Assembly (NCBI GenBank): GCA_965221505.1
Contig: CBDCSI010000001.1
Span: forward strand, 496,001 to 560,000
Length of the DNA stretch: 64,000 bases
DNA from: CAZPXZ01 sp965221505
GTDB taxonomy: Bacteria; Pseudomonadota; Alphaproteobacteria; Rhodobacterales; CAZPXZ01
Direction of reading: 5' to 3'
Shown: positions 1 to 8,957 of the stretch, in pieces
Layout: every line of letters starts with the position of its first letter
Numbering within the stretch: position 1 is the stretch's first letter
Position numbers and translations under genes: made by a program
The notes under the pieces: generated by a model
What the model was told of the DNA's origin: nothing
What the model saw: only the letters and a program-made list of their open reading frames with translations
The model's database searches: none

Positions 1-707
1 GGAAGGTAGGCGTCCAGGAAGGCGGAGCCGACTGAGGTCGCGAAGGAATAGTCCGCCTCCCAGTCGCCCGTGTTGCGGTAGTCGAAAAAGATGCCGCCGA
101 CGCCGCGGGGCTCTCCCCGGTGCGGCAGGAAGAAATAGTCGTCGCACCATTTCCGGTACTGGCGGTAGCGGCCTTCGTCGTCCTTGTCGCACGTCTTGCG
201 CCACACGTCGTGAAAGTGCGCCGTGTCCTCGGCGACCGGAAGCGCCGGGGTGAGATCGGCGCCGCCGCCGAACCACCAGCAGCCGGTCATGATGTGCCGC
301 ACGTTCATGTGAACGGCGGGGACCCTGGGGGAGCGCGGATGCGCCACGAGCGAAATTCCGGCCGCCCAGAACGCGCCGTCGTCGCCGGCGCCGGGGATCT
401 CCCGGGCGAACTCGGGCGAGAACGCGCCGTGGACCTCCGACACGTTGACGCCCATTTTCTCGAACGTTCGGCCGCGGAGCACGGACATCGTACCGCCGCC
501 CCCGTCCGCGCCGTCCGGGTTCGGTCGCTTCCAGGACTTCCGTTCGAACCGGTCGGGTTCCGCCGAGGGGGCAGCCGTCTCCCGTTCGATCTCCTCGATC
601 GCGGCGCAAATCCGGTCGCGAAGACCGGCGAAGTAGCGGACCGAGCGCTGCCGGCAGTCCTCGACGTTCGGCATCAGCCCAAGCGGAAGGTCTTCCTTGC
701 GGTGCAT
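1..707 (-). CDS. hemF: Aerobic coproporphyrinogen III oxidase, 3' end outside window
   Basis: Oxygen-dependent oxidative decarboxylation of coproporphyrinogen III to protoporphyrinogen IX in the cytoplasm, a late step of haem synthesis. The 235 residues visible carry family hallmarks: GGGGTMSVLRG, the KMGVNVSEVHG stretch, HMNVRH, GCWWFGGGADLTP and the FFLPHRGEPRGVGGIFFDY block. Full-length enzymes are about 280-300 aa, so roughly the last 50-60 residues lie beyond base 1. The start chosen is the ATG at 707, which gives MHRKEDLP; an ATG slightly upstream is in another frame. It is followed upstream by a 143-base gap to the aminotransferase gene on the same strand. An oxygen-requiring haem enzyme fits the aerobic lifestyle implied by the bc1 and cbb3 genes elsewhere in the window. 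Confidence 0.95.
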   Translation of the reverse strand, partial: MHRKEDLPLGLMPNVEDCRQRSVRYFAGLRDRICAAIEEIERETAAPSAEPDRFERKSWKRPNPDGADGGGGTMSVLRGRTFEKMGVNVSEVHGAFSPEFAREIPGAGDDGAFWAAGISLVAHPRSPRVPAVHMNVRHIMTGCWWFGGGADLTPALPVAEDTAHFHDVWRKTCDKDDEGRYRQYRKWCDDYFFLPHRGEPRGVGGIFFDYRNTGDWEADYSFATSVGSAFLDAYL

Positions 708-850
708 GGGACATGCCTCGGGCGACGATGCGGAAGAGGGGCGGCGGACCGCGGGCCGACGACCGGGACAGTACCGAAGTCGGCGGGCGCCGCAACGCGA
801 TACGCCGGAGTGCTTGTCTGCGGCGGCGCGAAATCCTGGTCCGGCCGGTC

Positions 851-2002
851 TCAGCGGCCGAGGCGCGCCAGGGCTTCGATCAGCCGGTCGGCGTCCGCTT
901 CGGAGTTGTAGACGTGCGGCGTGATTCGCATCGAGTCTCCCCGGATGCTGACATGGACGCGTTCTCTCGCCAGCGCCTTCGCGAGCGCCGCCGTGTCTCC
1001 GCCCTCCGGGATACGGAGGCCGAGAAAATGCGGCGCGCGGAGGGACGGGCTGGCGGAGCGGAACCCGAGATTTCCGGCTCGCAGGGCGATATCCGCGGTG
1101 ACGGCGGCGAGGGTGGTCTCGATTCGATCCACCCCCCAGGCGAGGATCCGTTCCAGCGCCGCGTTGATCATCGGCACCAGAACGAAGTTCGCGTTCTCGC
1201 CCACGTCGAATCTGCGGGCCCCGGGCCGATAGGCGGATCGATACTCCACGAGCCGGGCGAAGTCCTCCGCGTCTTCCCGCGCGGTCCAATTGAACTCGAT
1301 CGGCTGCCCTTCGCGGTGCTCCGGCGCCACCCAGAGAAAGCCGAGCGAATACGGACCGAGGAGCCACTTGTACCCGGCGCAGACCAGGTAGTCCGGGCGT
1401 ACCTCGGCGGCGTCGAAGCGGAGCGCGCCGGCCGACTGCGTCAGGTCGAGGACCAGCCGGGCTCCCGCTTCGCGGCATCGCGCTCCGATCCGCACGAGAT
1501 CGAGGAGGCCGCCGTCGGTCCAGTGGCAATGGGGAAGGGCCACGACCGACGTCCGTTCGTCGATCGACGCGACGACGGCGCTCGACCAGTCGCCGTCCTC
1601 GGGTCTCGGGAGCGTCACGAGAGACGCCCCGCTCGTCCTGGCGACTTCCCGCCAGACGTATACGTTGGACGGAAACTGGTCGGCAAGCACGACGATCCGC
1701 CCGTTCTCCGAGACGGGAACGTTGCGGGCCGCGCAGGACAGCCCGTAGCTCGCCGCCGGAATCAGTGCGACCCCGTCCGCGTCCGCCCCGATCAGCCGGG
1801 CGAACCGCGCCCGAGCCCGCTCGGGATCCTCGAAGAAATCGTCCGGCGATATGGTCCAGGGCCTCGACTTCGCCCGCATCCCTCGCTCGCCGGCCTCGAG
1901 CACCGAGTGCATGAGCGGACCCATATACGCGCAATTGAAGTAGACGACGTCGTCCGGAATGTCGAACAGGTGGCGCTGGTTGGCGATCGTCTCGACGCTC
2001 AT
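851..2002 (-). CDS. Class V aminotransferase / cysteine-desulfurase-like PLP enzyme
   Basis: A 383-aa fold-type I PLP enzyme. Visible features are an N-terminal FNCAYMGPL segment, the aldimine-ring region with DLTQSAGALRFDA, and the probable Schiff-base lysine in AGYKWLLGPYSLGFLWV. The C-terminal small domain holds the R-containing ISIRGDSMRITPHVYN motif. Length and motifs match the kynureninase/isopenicillin-N-epimerase-like branch of class V, whose members act on varied amino acids; the substrate cannot be read from sequence. The start is the ATG at 2002, giving MSVETIANQ. The frame stays open far upstream but the extra residues are Arg/Pro-rich and do not look coding. It stands alone between hemF and a long non-coding stretch. 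Confidence 0.85.
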   Translation of the reverse strand: MSVETIANQRHLFDIPDDVVYFNCAYMGPLMHSVLEAGERGMRAKSRPWTISPDDFFEDPERARARFARLIGADADGVALIPAASYGLSCAARNVPVSENGRIVVLADQFPSNVYVWREVARTSGASLVTLPRPEDGDWSSAVVASIDERTSVVALPHCHWTDGGLLDLVRIGARCREAGARLVLDLTQSAGALRFDAAEVRPDYLVCAGYKWLLGPYSLGFLWVAPEHREGQPIEFNWTAREDAEDFARLVEYRSAYRPGARRFDVGENANFVLVPMINAALERILAWGVDRIETTLAAVTADIALRAGNLGFRSASPSLRAPHFLGLRIPEGGDTAALAKALARERVHVSIRGDSMRITPHVYNSEADADRLIEALARLGR

Positions 2003-2859
2003 CCCGGCCCTCCCGCATGCCGTTGGGTTCGGTCCCGGCATGCCGCCCCTCGGCATGACGCGGAATTTCGGGACATTCGCGGGTTCCGCTTCCGCCGGGC
2101 CGCGACTCCCCGGAACTCGCGTCCGGCACCGGATTCGATGCGGGAACGCGCAAGCCGTCGTCGGAACGCACAGGGAACCGGACGTTTTCCGGCGCGTCGG
2201 GGACGGCGAGGGCGGGTTCCCGGCAGCAACGCGGCGTCCGGGCCGTTGCCGTGGCACTGTAGCGGTCGGGCGACGACGGTCAACCGTTCGCGCCGCCGAC
2301 GCCGGCTCGAGAGGCGGTCCGCGCCGGAATCGCCGCAAACCGGCGAAGCGCGACGCGACGCCTGCGGGGCTTACGCTGCGCGACGGCAATCCCTCGCCCG
2401 GTTCGTGCGCCCGCGGAACCGGACTTCGTTCCGGTCTCGCATAACTCGAAGCGTTACTCGCAGGACCGCGATCGGGGGCGTCACGCGGCGCAAGAGGGAG
2501 CGCGACCGGCCGCGCGACGTCGCGCTCCGGAACGGATTCCGGTCGGCGCTTGCGCGCGAAAGGCGGAAATCGAGTCTTCGGGGTCCCGAGTGCCCTTGCG
2601 ATTCGGTATAGTCGCCGGGTGATCGTCCGTTGCCCAGCGTGCCGCGGCGTCGATCCGGCTCTCGCCAGAATCCTCGCCCGGGAACTGCGACGCTCTTCCC
2701 CGACCCGACCCGACCCGCCCTTCTTCGAAGCGACTGCCTGCGGTCCGTGTGCGAGGATGTCGTCCTCGGGATTTGCGCAGGAGTCGGTCCGGCGCCGTCG
2801 AAGGCGAGAGCGACGGGTCGTCTTCCGCCGCGGGTGCGGGCGAGGAGCGGAGGGATGGC
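2003..2859. other. 857-base stretch without a convincing gene
   Basis: Both strands carry long open frames here, but all read as Arg/Pro/Gly-rich high-GC shadow translations without recognisable domains. The region lies between the divergently transcribed aminotransferase and rimB-like genes, so it should hold their promoters. A TATAGT hexamer at 2607-2612 is the best -10-like match toward rimB, but no good -35 precedes it. Confidence 0.5.
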
Positions 2860-3417
2860 ATGAGCGAGCGTCTTGCGGGTCGGGCGGCGACGCGAGAGGA
2901 GCGGCAAGCGAAGCGGGCGGCGCTCCCGACCCTCGGCTGGCGCGAGTGGGTCGGGCTTCCGGATCTCGGCATCGCGGCGATGAGGGCCAAGGTCGACACC
3001 GGCGCGCGGACCTCGACCCTGCACGCGGACGACATCGTTCCCTTCGCGGACGACCGCGGGGAACGCGTTCGCTTTCGGGTCTTCCTCGGCCGCCGGCACC
3101 GGAAGGCGGTCGACTGCGAAGCGCCGCTGGTCGGGCGCCGAGCGATCCGCAATTCGGGCGGAGAGTCGGAAGAGCGCTGCGTGATCGCGTCGACCGTCGT
3201 CGTCGGGGAGCGATCCTGGCCCATCGAACTGACGCTGACCCGTCGCGACTCGATGAGTTTCCGTATGCTGGTCGGGCGCACCGCGATCCGCGGCCGGTAT
3301 CGAGTCGATCCGGGGTCGTCCTATCGGATGGGCAAGCCCGCCCCGCGCTCCGGGACGAGTCCGGCCGGCGAAGGCGTCGGGAGCGGAGATCCTGCAGGGG
3401 GAGGAGGTACCGCATGA
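2860..3417 (+). CDS. rimB: RimB-like ATP-dependent zinc protease (DUF785 family)
   Basis: A 185-aa member of the small retropepsin-like family found beside RimK. It shows the signature KVDTGARTSTLHA with the DTGA catalytic-type motif at residues 46-49, and the following FRVFLGRRH and RMLVGRTAI blocks that form the aspartic-protease-like fold. In characterised bacteria RimB cooperates with RimK to control poly-glutamate tails on ribosomal protein S6. The C-terminal 25 residues are Gly/Ser/Pro-rich and probably disordered. The stop overlaps the rimK start as ATGA at 3414-3417, so the two are translationally coupled. The ATG at 2860 was chosen because homology starts soon after it and a GGAGGGATGGC ribosome-binding region precedes it. 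Confidence 0.85.
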   Translation: MSERLAGRAATREERQAKRAALPTLGWREWVGLPDLGIAAMRAKVDTGARTSTLHADDIVPFADDRGERVRFRVFLGRRHRKAVDCEAPLVGRRAIRNSGGESEERCVIASTVVVGERSWPIELTLTRRDSMSFRMLVGRTAIRGRYRVDPGSSYRMGKPAPRSGTSPAGEGVGSGDPAGGGGTA

Positions 3418-4319
3418 GAATCGCGATGCTCGCGCGAAATCCGAACCTCTATTCCCACCGGCGACTGGTCGAGGTGTCCGAGGCGCGGGGACACGAGATT
3501 CGGATCATCGATCCGCTGCGCGTCTACATGAACGTGACCTCGCACCGTCCCGATATCCGGTACGGCGGCAAGGTCCTTCCGCAGTTCGACGCGGTGGTAC
3601 CCCGAATCGGCGCGTCGATCACCTTCTACGGCCTCGCCGTCCTGCGCCAGTTCGAGATCATGGGCGTCTGGCCGCTGAACGAGTCGGTCGCCATCGGCCG
3701 TTCGCGCGACAAGCTCCGCAGCCTGCAATTGCTCGCCCGGCACGGCATCGGACTTCCGGTCACGGGGTTTGCGCACAACGCCCGGGACACGGAGGACCTG
3801 ATCCGCATGGTCGGCGGCGCGCCCCTCGTGATCAAGCTGCTGGAGGGCACGCAGGGCGTCGGCGTCATCCTGGGCGAGACGCATGCCGCCGCGAAGAGCA
3901 CGATCGAGGCGTTCCGGGGAGCGAAACAGAACATCCTGGTGCAGGAATTCATCAAGGAGGCGAAGGGCGTCGACATTCGGTGCTTCGTCGTCGGCGGAAA
4001 GGTCGTGGGCTCGATGATGCGCCGGGGTTCGGCGGACGAGTTTCGCTCCAACTTGCATCGGGGCGGCACCCCCGAGCGCGTCCGAATCACGCCGGAAGAA
4101 CGCTCGACTGCGGTTCGGGCCGCGCGCATCCTCGGCCTGAACGTGGCGGGCGTGGACCTGTTGCGGTCGAATCACGGCGCCGTGGTCATGGAAGTGAATT
4201 CGTCTCCCGGCATCGAGGGGATCGAGAAGGCGACCGGAATCGACATCGCCGCCAGGGTCCTGGAATTCGTGGAGGCGAACGCGACCCCCGGCAAGACCCG
4301 CACGCGCGGCAAGGGATGA
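3414..4319 (+). CDS. rimK: RimK-type alpha-L-glutamate ligase (ATP-grasp)
   Basis: A 301-aa ATP-grasp enzyme that adds glutamate residues to the C-terminus of ribosomal protein S6 in well-studied members. Length and block order match E. coli RimK closely: LYSHRRLVE near the start, PRIGASITFYG, PLNESVAIGRSRDKLRS, the ATP-grasp loop KLLEGTQGVGV, ILVQEFIKEAKGVDIRCFV, FRSNLHRGG, and the Mg-binding VMEVNSSPGIEGIEK. It is coupled by a 4-base overlap to the protease gene upstream. A 241-base spacer separates it from the next gene. Close homologues ligate other amino acids to other peptides, but the conserved S6-type blocks and the rimB partner favour the ribosomal role. Confidence 0.92.
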   Translation: MRIAMLARNPNLYSHRRLVEVSEARGHEIRIIDPLRVYMNVTSHRPDIRYGGKVLPQFDAVVPRIGASITFYGLAVLRQFEIMGVWPLNESVAIGRSRDKLRSLQLLARHGIGLPVTGFAHNARDTEDLIRMVGGAPLVIKLLEGTQGVGVILGETHAAAKSTIEAFRGAKQNILVQEFIKEAKGVDIRCFVVGGKVVGSMMRRGSADEFRSNLHRGGTPERVRITPEERSTAVRAARILGLNVAGVDLLRSNHGAVVMEVNSSPGIEGIEKATGIDIAARVLEFVEANATPGKTRTRGKG

Positions 4320-4560
4320 CGCCCGCCCGGCGTTCCGTGCAGGCCGCGTCCGGACCCTGACCGGCGGTCGCCGGCAGTCGCGCCCGTTCCGCCTGAGCCG
4401 GTGCGCCTGGCGTCGCCGGTTTGCTCCGCTCGCAACGCCTCGGACTCTCGGTCGGCGTCGGGATTCCGACCTAGACCGGACCCGGGCGCCGGGCCGGCTT
4501 GCATCCCCGGAAGGGACGGGATACCTGATACTCCATTGCGGCAAACGGCGGGTTCGAGCG

Positions 4561-5442
4561 ATGAAGCTGGCAAACGCTCCGGTGTCATGGGGTGTCGACT
4601 ACCCGGATGCGCCGGGAAATCCGGACTGGAGCACGGTTCTCGACGAGATCGCCGAGGCCGGATACCGGTACTGCGAGATCGGCCCTCTCGGGTATGCGCC
4701 CACCGACTCCGCCGTCCTGCGCCGGGAATACGATCGGCGGGGACTCACTCCCGTCGGCGGCTTCATCTTTCAGCCGTTGCACGATCCGGCGCAAGAGTGC
4801 GCGGTGCTCGCAAACGCGAAGGACACTGCGCAACTTCTCGGCCGGCTCGGGGCCCCGTATCTCGTGGTGATCGATCACATATCCGACCGGCGCATGCCGT
4901 CCGCGGGCAACCGGGCGAAGGCGAAACCCTTGCCGCGGGCGGCCTATTCGCACATGGTCGGGATCATTCGAACCATCGCGGGGTTCGCTGCGGAGGCCGG
5001 CGTCACGCCGGTCATTCACCAGCATGCCGGCACGTTCATCGAGTTCGAGGACGAGGTCGAGCGAATTCTTTCGGACGTTCCCGCCTCGGAGGCTGCGGTT
5101 TGCGTCGATACGGGGCACATGGTCTATGCCGGCATCGATCCGGCGGAGTTCTGCCGGCGACATGCGGGTCGGATTCGGCACCTTCACTTCAAGGACGTCG
5201 ACCCAATCGTGCACGGGCGGGCCGTGGAAGAGGGGGTGGGCTTCCTGGAAGCGGTAAGGCGGAACGTATTTTGTCCGCTCGGACGGGGAACGGTCGATTG
5301 GGCCGCGTTGAGGCAGGCGCTTCGCGAAATCGGCTACGACCAGTACGCGACGGTCGAACAGGACGTGGATCCGGCGATGGAAGTCGACCCCTTGCGCGAC
5401 GCGCGGACCAGCCTGGCGTTCCTGCGAGGGATCGAGCTCTGA
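4561..5442 (+). CDS. IolE-like sugar phosphate isomerase/epimerase (probable inosose dehydratase)
   Basis: A 293-aa TIM-barrel protein of the xylose-isomerase-like AP endonuclease family 2. Candidate metal or substrate ligands appear in the expected order: the Glu in YCEIG, the Asp/His in VIDHISD, the His pair in IHQHAGT, the CVDTGHMVYAG motif, the His in RHLHFKDVD and the Glu in ATVEQDVD. An N-terminal NAPVSWGV and a late LGRGTVDW resemble IolE, which dehydrates 2-keto-myo-inositol. IolD and an inositol-dehydrogenase-like gene lie within 3.5 kb, which supports that role. The family also includes hydroxypyruvate isomerases and other epimerases, so the exact reaction is inferred from context. 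IolD downstream is on the opposite strand and convergent. Confidence 0.75.
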   Translation: MKLANAPVSWGVDYPDAPGNPDWSTVLDEIAEAGYRYCEIGPLGYAPTDSAVLRREYDRRGLTPVGGFIFQPLHDPAQECAVLANAKDTAQLLGRLGAPYLVVIDHISDRRMPSAGNRAKAKPLPRAAYSHMVGIIRTIAGFAAEAGVTPVIHQHAGTFIEFEDEVERILSDVPASEAAVCVDTGHMVYAGIDPAEFCRRHAGRIRHLHFKDVDPIVHGRAVEEGVGFLEAVRRNVFCPLGRGTVDWAALRQALREIGYDQYATVEQDVDPAMEVDPLRDARTSLAFLRGIEL

Positions 5443-5678
5443 GCGGCAGCCGGGGTCAGGAGAACGGAAGCTCGGCCTATATCGAACGGCATCGCAAGGC
5501 GGCGGCACGGGACCTCGAGCGGACTGCGGTCTCGCGGGGACGCGAGCCTTCGCGTAGCGGAACCCGGGAAGCCTCCGAAGGGTTGCGAGGGCCGCGGGCA
5601 AGGGCAACGATTCCGGGCCGGGGACTTGCGAACCGCGAGCGTTCGCTCGGCATCGGACAGCGACCCCCGCAGGCCCGG

Positions 5679-7556
5679 CTACCCCGGCAGGTAGGTGGTC
5701 TGCCGGGCTTTCCGCTCCCGTTCGTGGGCGTCGAAGGCGGTCCGGACGCGCTCGAGGCCGGAGACCTGGGCGACGCCGACGTCCCACCACAAGCCCGATC
5801 CCGCAGATCCGCCGCCCCGTTCCGCATGCGCTACGACGACGCTCGTCCCCCGGAAGTCCCTCGCCTGCGCCAGCGCCTCGGCAAGCCGCTCCGGCGTCTC
5901 GACGTCGTTTGCCTCGCACCCCATCGAGCGGGCGTTCGCCGCATAGTCGACGGCGGCGAGGTCGCCGTCCGGATGCCGCCCGTTCGGGCTCCGGCGGCGG
6001 AACTCGTTGCCGAAGTTGTCCGCTCCGGTGGTCGCCTTCTGCAGGGCGCGGATGCACTGGTAGCCGCCGTTCTCGATCACCACGACCGTCATCTTGACGC
6101 CCTCCGAGACCGCGGTCACCAGTTCGGAGGGTTGCATCAGGTAGGTGCCGTCGCCGATCACGACGAATACGTGACCCCGGTTCGCGCGTGCCAGCGCGAC
6201 GCCCATGCCGGCCGGAATCTCGTGTCCCATGCAGGAGAAGGCGTATTCGAGATAGCAGGCGCTGCCGTTGGCGTTGTCCCACGCCTTCATGATCTCGCCG
6301 GCCGGCGTTCCGGCCGCGGCGACCACTACGTCCCCCTTGCGGGCGGCCCTGTTGACGGCCCGGACGATGCCCCCCTGACTCAACGGCTCTCCCTGGCGGT
6401 GAGAGACGGACGCGTCGTAGGCTTCCCACCACCGGGCGGTGACGCCGGCGACTTCCGCGCGGTATTCCTCCGCCGTTCGCGCCGACCCGACGCGCTCGGC
6501 CAGCGCTTCCAGCGCAAGCCGGGCGTCGGCGACGACCGGCATCGCACCGAGCTTTGTCGCATCGGCCGCGAGGACGTTGATCCCGACCGTCGTCGCTTCG
6601 GGTCGAAACGCGGAGCGGGACGCGGTGGTGAAGTCCGACATCCGGCAGCCGACATGGAGGACGAGATCGGCGCTCCGGGCCACATGCGCGGCCGCGCCCG
6701 TGCCGGTGGTGCCGCCGCCTCCGAGATGCAGCTCGGCTCCCTGCGCCACGCCCTTGCCGGCGAAGGTCTCCATGACCGGTGCGCCGAGGCGGTTGCAAAA
6801 CGCGACCAGCGCCGCTTCCGCGCCGGAATAGCGAACGCCGCCGCCGGCGATCGCCAACGGGCGCTTCGCCGCCCGGATCGCCGCCGCGGCACGCTCGATC
6901 TCGTCTTCCGCGGGCGGGCTGCGGCGCATGTGCCAGATTCGCCGCTCGAAGAAGGCGGACGGAAAGTCGCCGGCCTCTCCCTGAACGTCTTGCGGCAACG
7001 AAAGCGTGACGGCGCCCGTCTCGGCCGGGTCGAACAGGATCCGCATCGCTTCGGGCAGCGCGGTGAGGAGTTGTTCGGGCCGCGAGATACGGTCGAAGAA
7101 CCGGCTGAGCGGACGGAACGCGTCGTTGATCGAGCAATCGGCCTCCGAGGGATGTTCCAGTTGCTGCAGCACGGTGCCGGGGCGCCGGTTGGCGAAGACG
7201 TCGGAGGGCAGAAGCAGAACGGGGAGGCGGTTGGTCGTCGCCGTGGCCGCACCGGTCAGCATGTTGGTGGACCCGGGACCGATCGAGGCGGAACAGGCCA
7301 GCGTCGCGCGGCGGTTGCGGGCCTTGGCGAAGCCCAGGGCCGTGTGCACCATCGACTGCTCGTTCTTGCTGCCGAAGAACGGTAGGCCTTCCCCGAATTC
7401 CTCGAGCGCCTGGCCTATGCCTGCGACGTTGCCGTGACCGAAGATGCCGAACATCGCCGGGACGGCGCGGGTCTCTTCGCCGTCGCGTTCGGTGTACTGC
7501 GCCTTCAGAAACCGTACGACCGCCTGCGCGGCGGTGAGGCGTTCCGGGGCGGCCAT
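5679..7556 (-). CDS. iolD: 3D-(3,5/4)-trihydroxycyclohexane-1,2-dione acylhydrolase
   Basis: A 625-aa thiamine-diphosphate enzyme that hydrolytically opens the inositol-derived ring to 5-deoxy-glucuronate. The N-terminal Pyr domain has the cofactor-activating Glu66 in FFGSKNEQSMVH, the middle domain has the AIAGGGVRYSGAE fold, and the PP domain has the ThDP/Mg signature from VVIGDGTYLM (about residue 466) to ENGGYQ (about 495-500). Length is close to the usual 610-640 aa. The start is the ATG at 7556, preceded by a GGGAGGG ribosome-binding site; longer upstream extensions are Arg-rich and not coding. It is divergent from the Gfo/Idh/MocA gene and convergent with the IolE-like gene, so the three iol-type genes are not in one operon. 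Confidence 0.9.
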   Translation of the reverse strand: MAAPERLTAAQAVVRFLKAQYTERDGEETRAVPAMFGIFGHGNVAGIGQALEEFGEGLPFFGSKNEQSMVHTALGFAKARNRRATLACSASIGPGSTNMLTGAATATTNRLPVLLLPSDVFANRRPGTVLQQLEHPSEADCSINDAFRPLSRFFDRISRPEQLLTALPEAMRILFDPAETGAVTLSLPQDVQGEAGDFPSAFFERRIWHMRRSPPAEDEIERAAAAIRAAKRPLAIAGGGVRYSGAEAALVAFCNRLGAPVMETFAGKGVAQGAELHLGGGGTTGTGAAAHVARSADLVLHVGCRMSDFTTASRSAFRPEATTVGINVLAADATKLGAMPVVADARLALEALAERVGSARTAEEYRAEVAGVTARWWEAYDASVSHRQGEPLSQGGIVRAVNRAARKGDVVVAAAGTPAGEIMKAWDNANGSACYLEYAFSCMGHEIPAGMGVALARANRGHVFVVIGDGTYLMQPSELVTAVSEGVKMTVVVIENGGYQCIRALQKATTGADNFGNEFRRRSPNGRHPDGDLAAVDYAANARSMGCEANDVETPERLAEALAQARDFRGTSVVVAHAERGGGSAGSGLWWDVGVAQVSGLERVRTAFDAHERERKARQTTYLPG

Positions 7557-7867
7557 TGCCCTCCCTCCCATGTTGCCGATGCGGATTCGCGCCGCCTCTC
7601 CCGGCGCGCGTCCGTTCCGGGCACGCTGCGCCGGAAGCGGGAAGTCGAACGCGAACCCGTCGCTTGGCGAGGAAGGATGCCCCACGGCCGCTTGCGGGGC
7701 AACTGCGGCGCGAATGCCGCTGCCGGGTCGAATTCGGCCGAATCCCGCAACGGTGCCCGTGCGCTTCGCCGGGGTATGCTGGAGCGCGGCGGCGCGACCG
7801 GTTTGACTCCCGGATTCCCGCGTGGCTACGTTGCGGCGATCCCGCGCAAGACGGGCGTGGAGGAGCG
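7557..7867. other. Divergent intergenic region iolD / iolG-like
   Basis: This 311-base spacer separates two genes transcribed away from each other, so promoters for both, and probably a shared operator, are expected. No strong -35/-10 pair or clear palindrome is visible by eye. No regulator gene is adjacent. Confidence 0.4.
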
Positions 7868-8929
7868 ATGATCGGATTCGGACTCGTCGGTGCCGGACGC
7901 ATCGGTGCGCTGCATGCGCGGAACGTCGCCCGCGGCGAACGGACGAGGCTGGTTTGCGTGTTCGACCCGGCGGCCGAGCGCGCGCGCTCCGTCGCAGCGG
8001 ACGGGGGCGCGTCGGTTGCCGCTTGCGTCGACGAAATCCTCTCCAGCGATCGCGTGGACGCCGTGGCCGTCTGTTCTCCGACCGACACGCATGTCGAGTT
8101 GATCGAGCGTGCCGCGAGCGCGGGCAAGGCGGTCTTCTGCGAGAAGCCGATCGACCTCGACATACGGCGGGTGCGAGAGTGCGTGCGGCGCCTCGAGGAG
8201 CGCCCGGTTCCCTTCGCGATCGGATTCCATCGCCGGTTCGACCCCCACCATCTCGCCCTGCGGGGCGCCGTTCGAAGCGGCGAAGTGGGCGAGGTCGAGC
8301 AAATTCGCATGGTCTCGCGCGACCCGGGGCCGCCGCCGATCGAATACGTCCGGCGCTCCGGCGGGATCTTCCGGGACATGATGATCCACGATCTCGACCA
8401 GATGCGTTTCCTTCTCGACCGGCCGCCGGTCGGCGTGTTTGCGCGCGGGGAGGCGATGATCGAGCCCGCGTTCCGGGACGCGGGCGACTACGATTCGGCG
8501 ACGGCCGTGTTCTGGGCTGCGAACGGCGCGACGGTCGTGATCCAGAACTCGAGGCGTGCGACCTACGGGTTCGATCAGCGCGTGGAGATTTTCGGATCGC
8601 GCGGAACGATCGCGATGGACAACGTCCCGAGTATCCGGACGACGATCTCGGACGGCGACGGCTATCGCTCGCCGAAGCTGCCGGAACATTTCCCCCAGCG
8701 CTACGCCGACGCGTACCGGAACGAGATCGAGGCCTTCGCGGCTGCGGTCGAGTCCGGAAGACCGCCGGCGCCGGGCGCCGAGGACGCCATGCGCGCGCTG
8801 CATCTGGCGGACTGCGCCCTGCTCTCCGCCCGGACCGGACGGGCTGTCGCGATCGAAGACCCCGAAACGGCGGGCGAGGGATCGGGAGCGGCGTTCGACG
8901 GCGCTGCCGGAGCGGGGATCCGTCCGTGA
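7868..8929 (+). CDS. iolG: Gfo/Idh/MocA-family dehydrogenase (probable inositol 2-dehydrogenase)
   Basis: A 353-aa NAD(P)-dependent oxidoreductase. An N-terminal Rossmann fold starts at GLVGAGRIGALHARNV. The family lysine motif is visible in CEKPIDLD (about residue 93-100), and the C-terminal substrate domain has GGIFRDMMIHDLDQMRF with the catalytic-type Asp/His pair. Myo-inositol 2-dehydrogenases and scyllo-inositol dehydrogenases have this architecture and length. The assignment as iolG rests on neighbouring IolD and IolE-like genes. The ATG at 7868 has a GAGGAG ribosome-binding site just upstream. The last 20 residues are Gly/Ala-rich. It is followed after 28 bases by the sugar ABC transporter ATPase, so the dehydrogenase and importer genes probably share a transcript. 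Confidence 0.85.
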   Translation: MIGFGLVGAGRIGALHARNVARGERTRLVCVFDPAAERARSVAADGGASVAACVDEILSSDRVDAVAVCSPTDTHVELIERAASAGKAVFCEKPIDLDIRRVRECVRRLEERPVPFAIGFHRRFDPHHLALRGAVRSGEVGEVEQIRMVSRDPGPPPIEYVRRSGGIFRDMMIHDLDQMRFLLDRPPVGVFARGEAMIEPAFRDAGDYDSATAVFWAANGATVVIQNSRRATYGFDQRVEIFGSRGTIAMDNVPSIRTTISDGDGYRSPKLPEHFPQRYADAYRNEIEAFAAAVESGRPPAPGAEDAMRALHLADCALLSARTGRAVAIEDPETAGEGSGAAFDGAAGAGIRP

Positions 8930-8957
8930 TCCGGAAGCCGCGCGGGAGAGGGAACGG

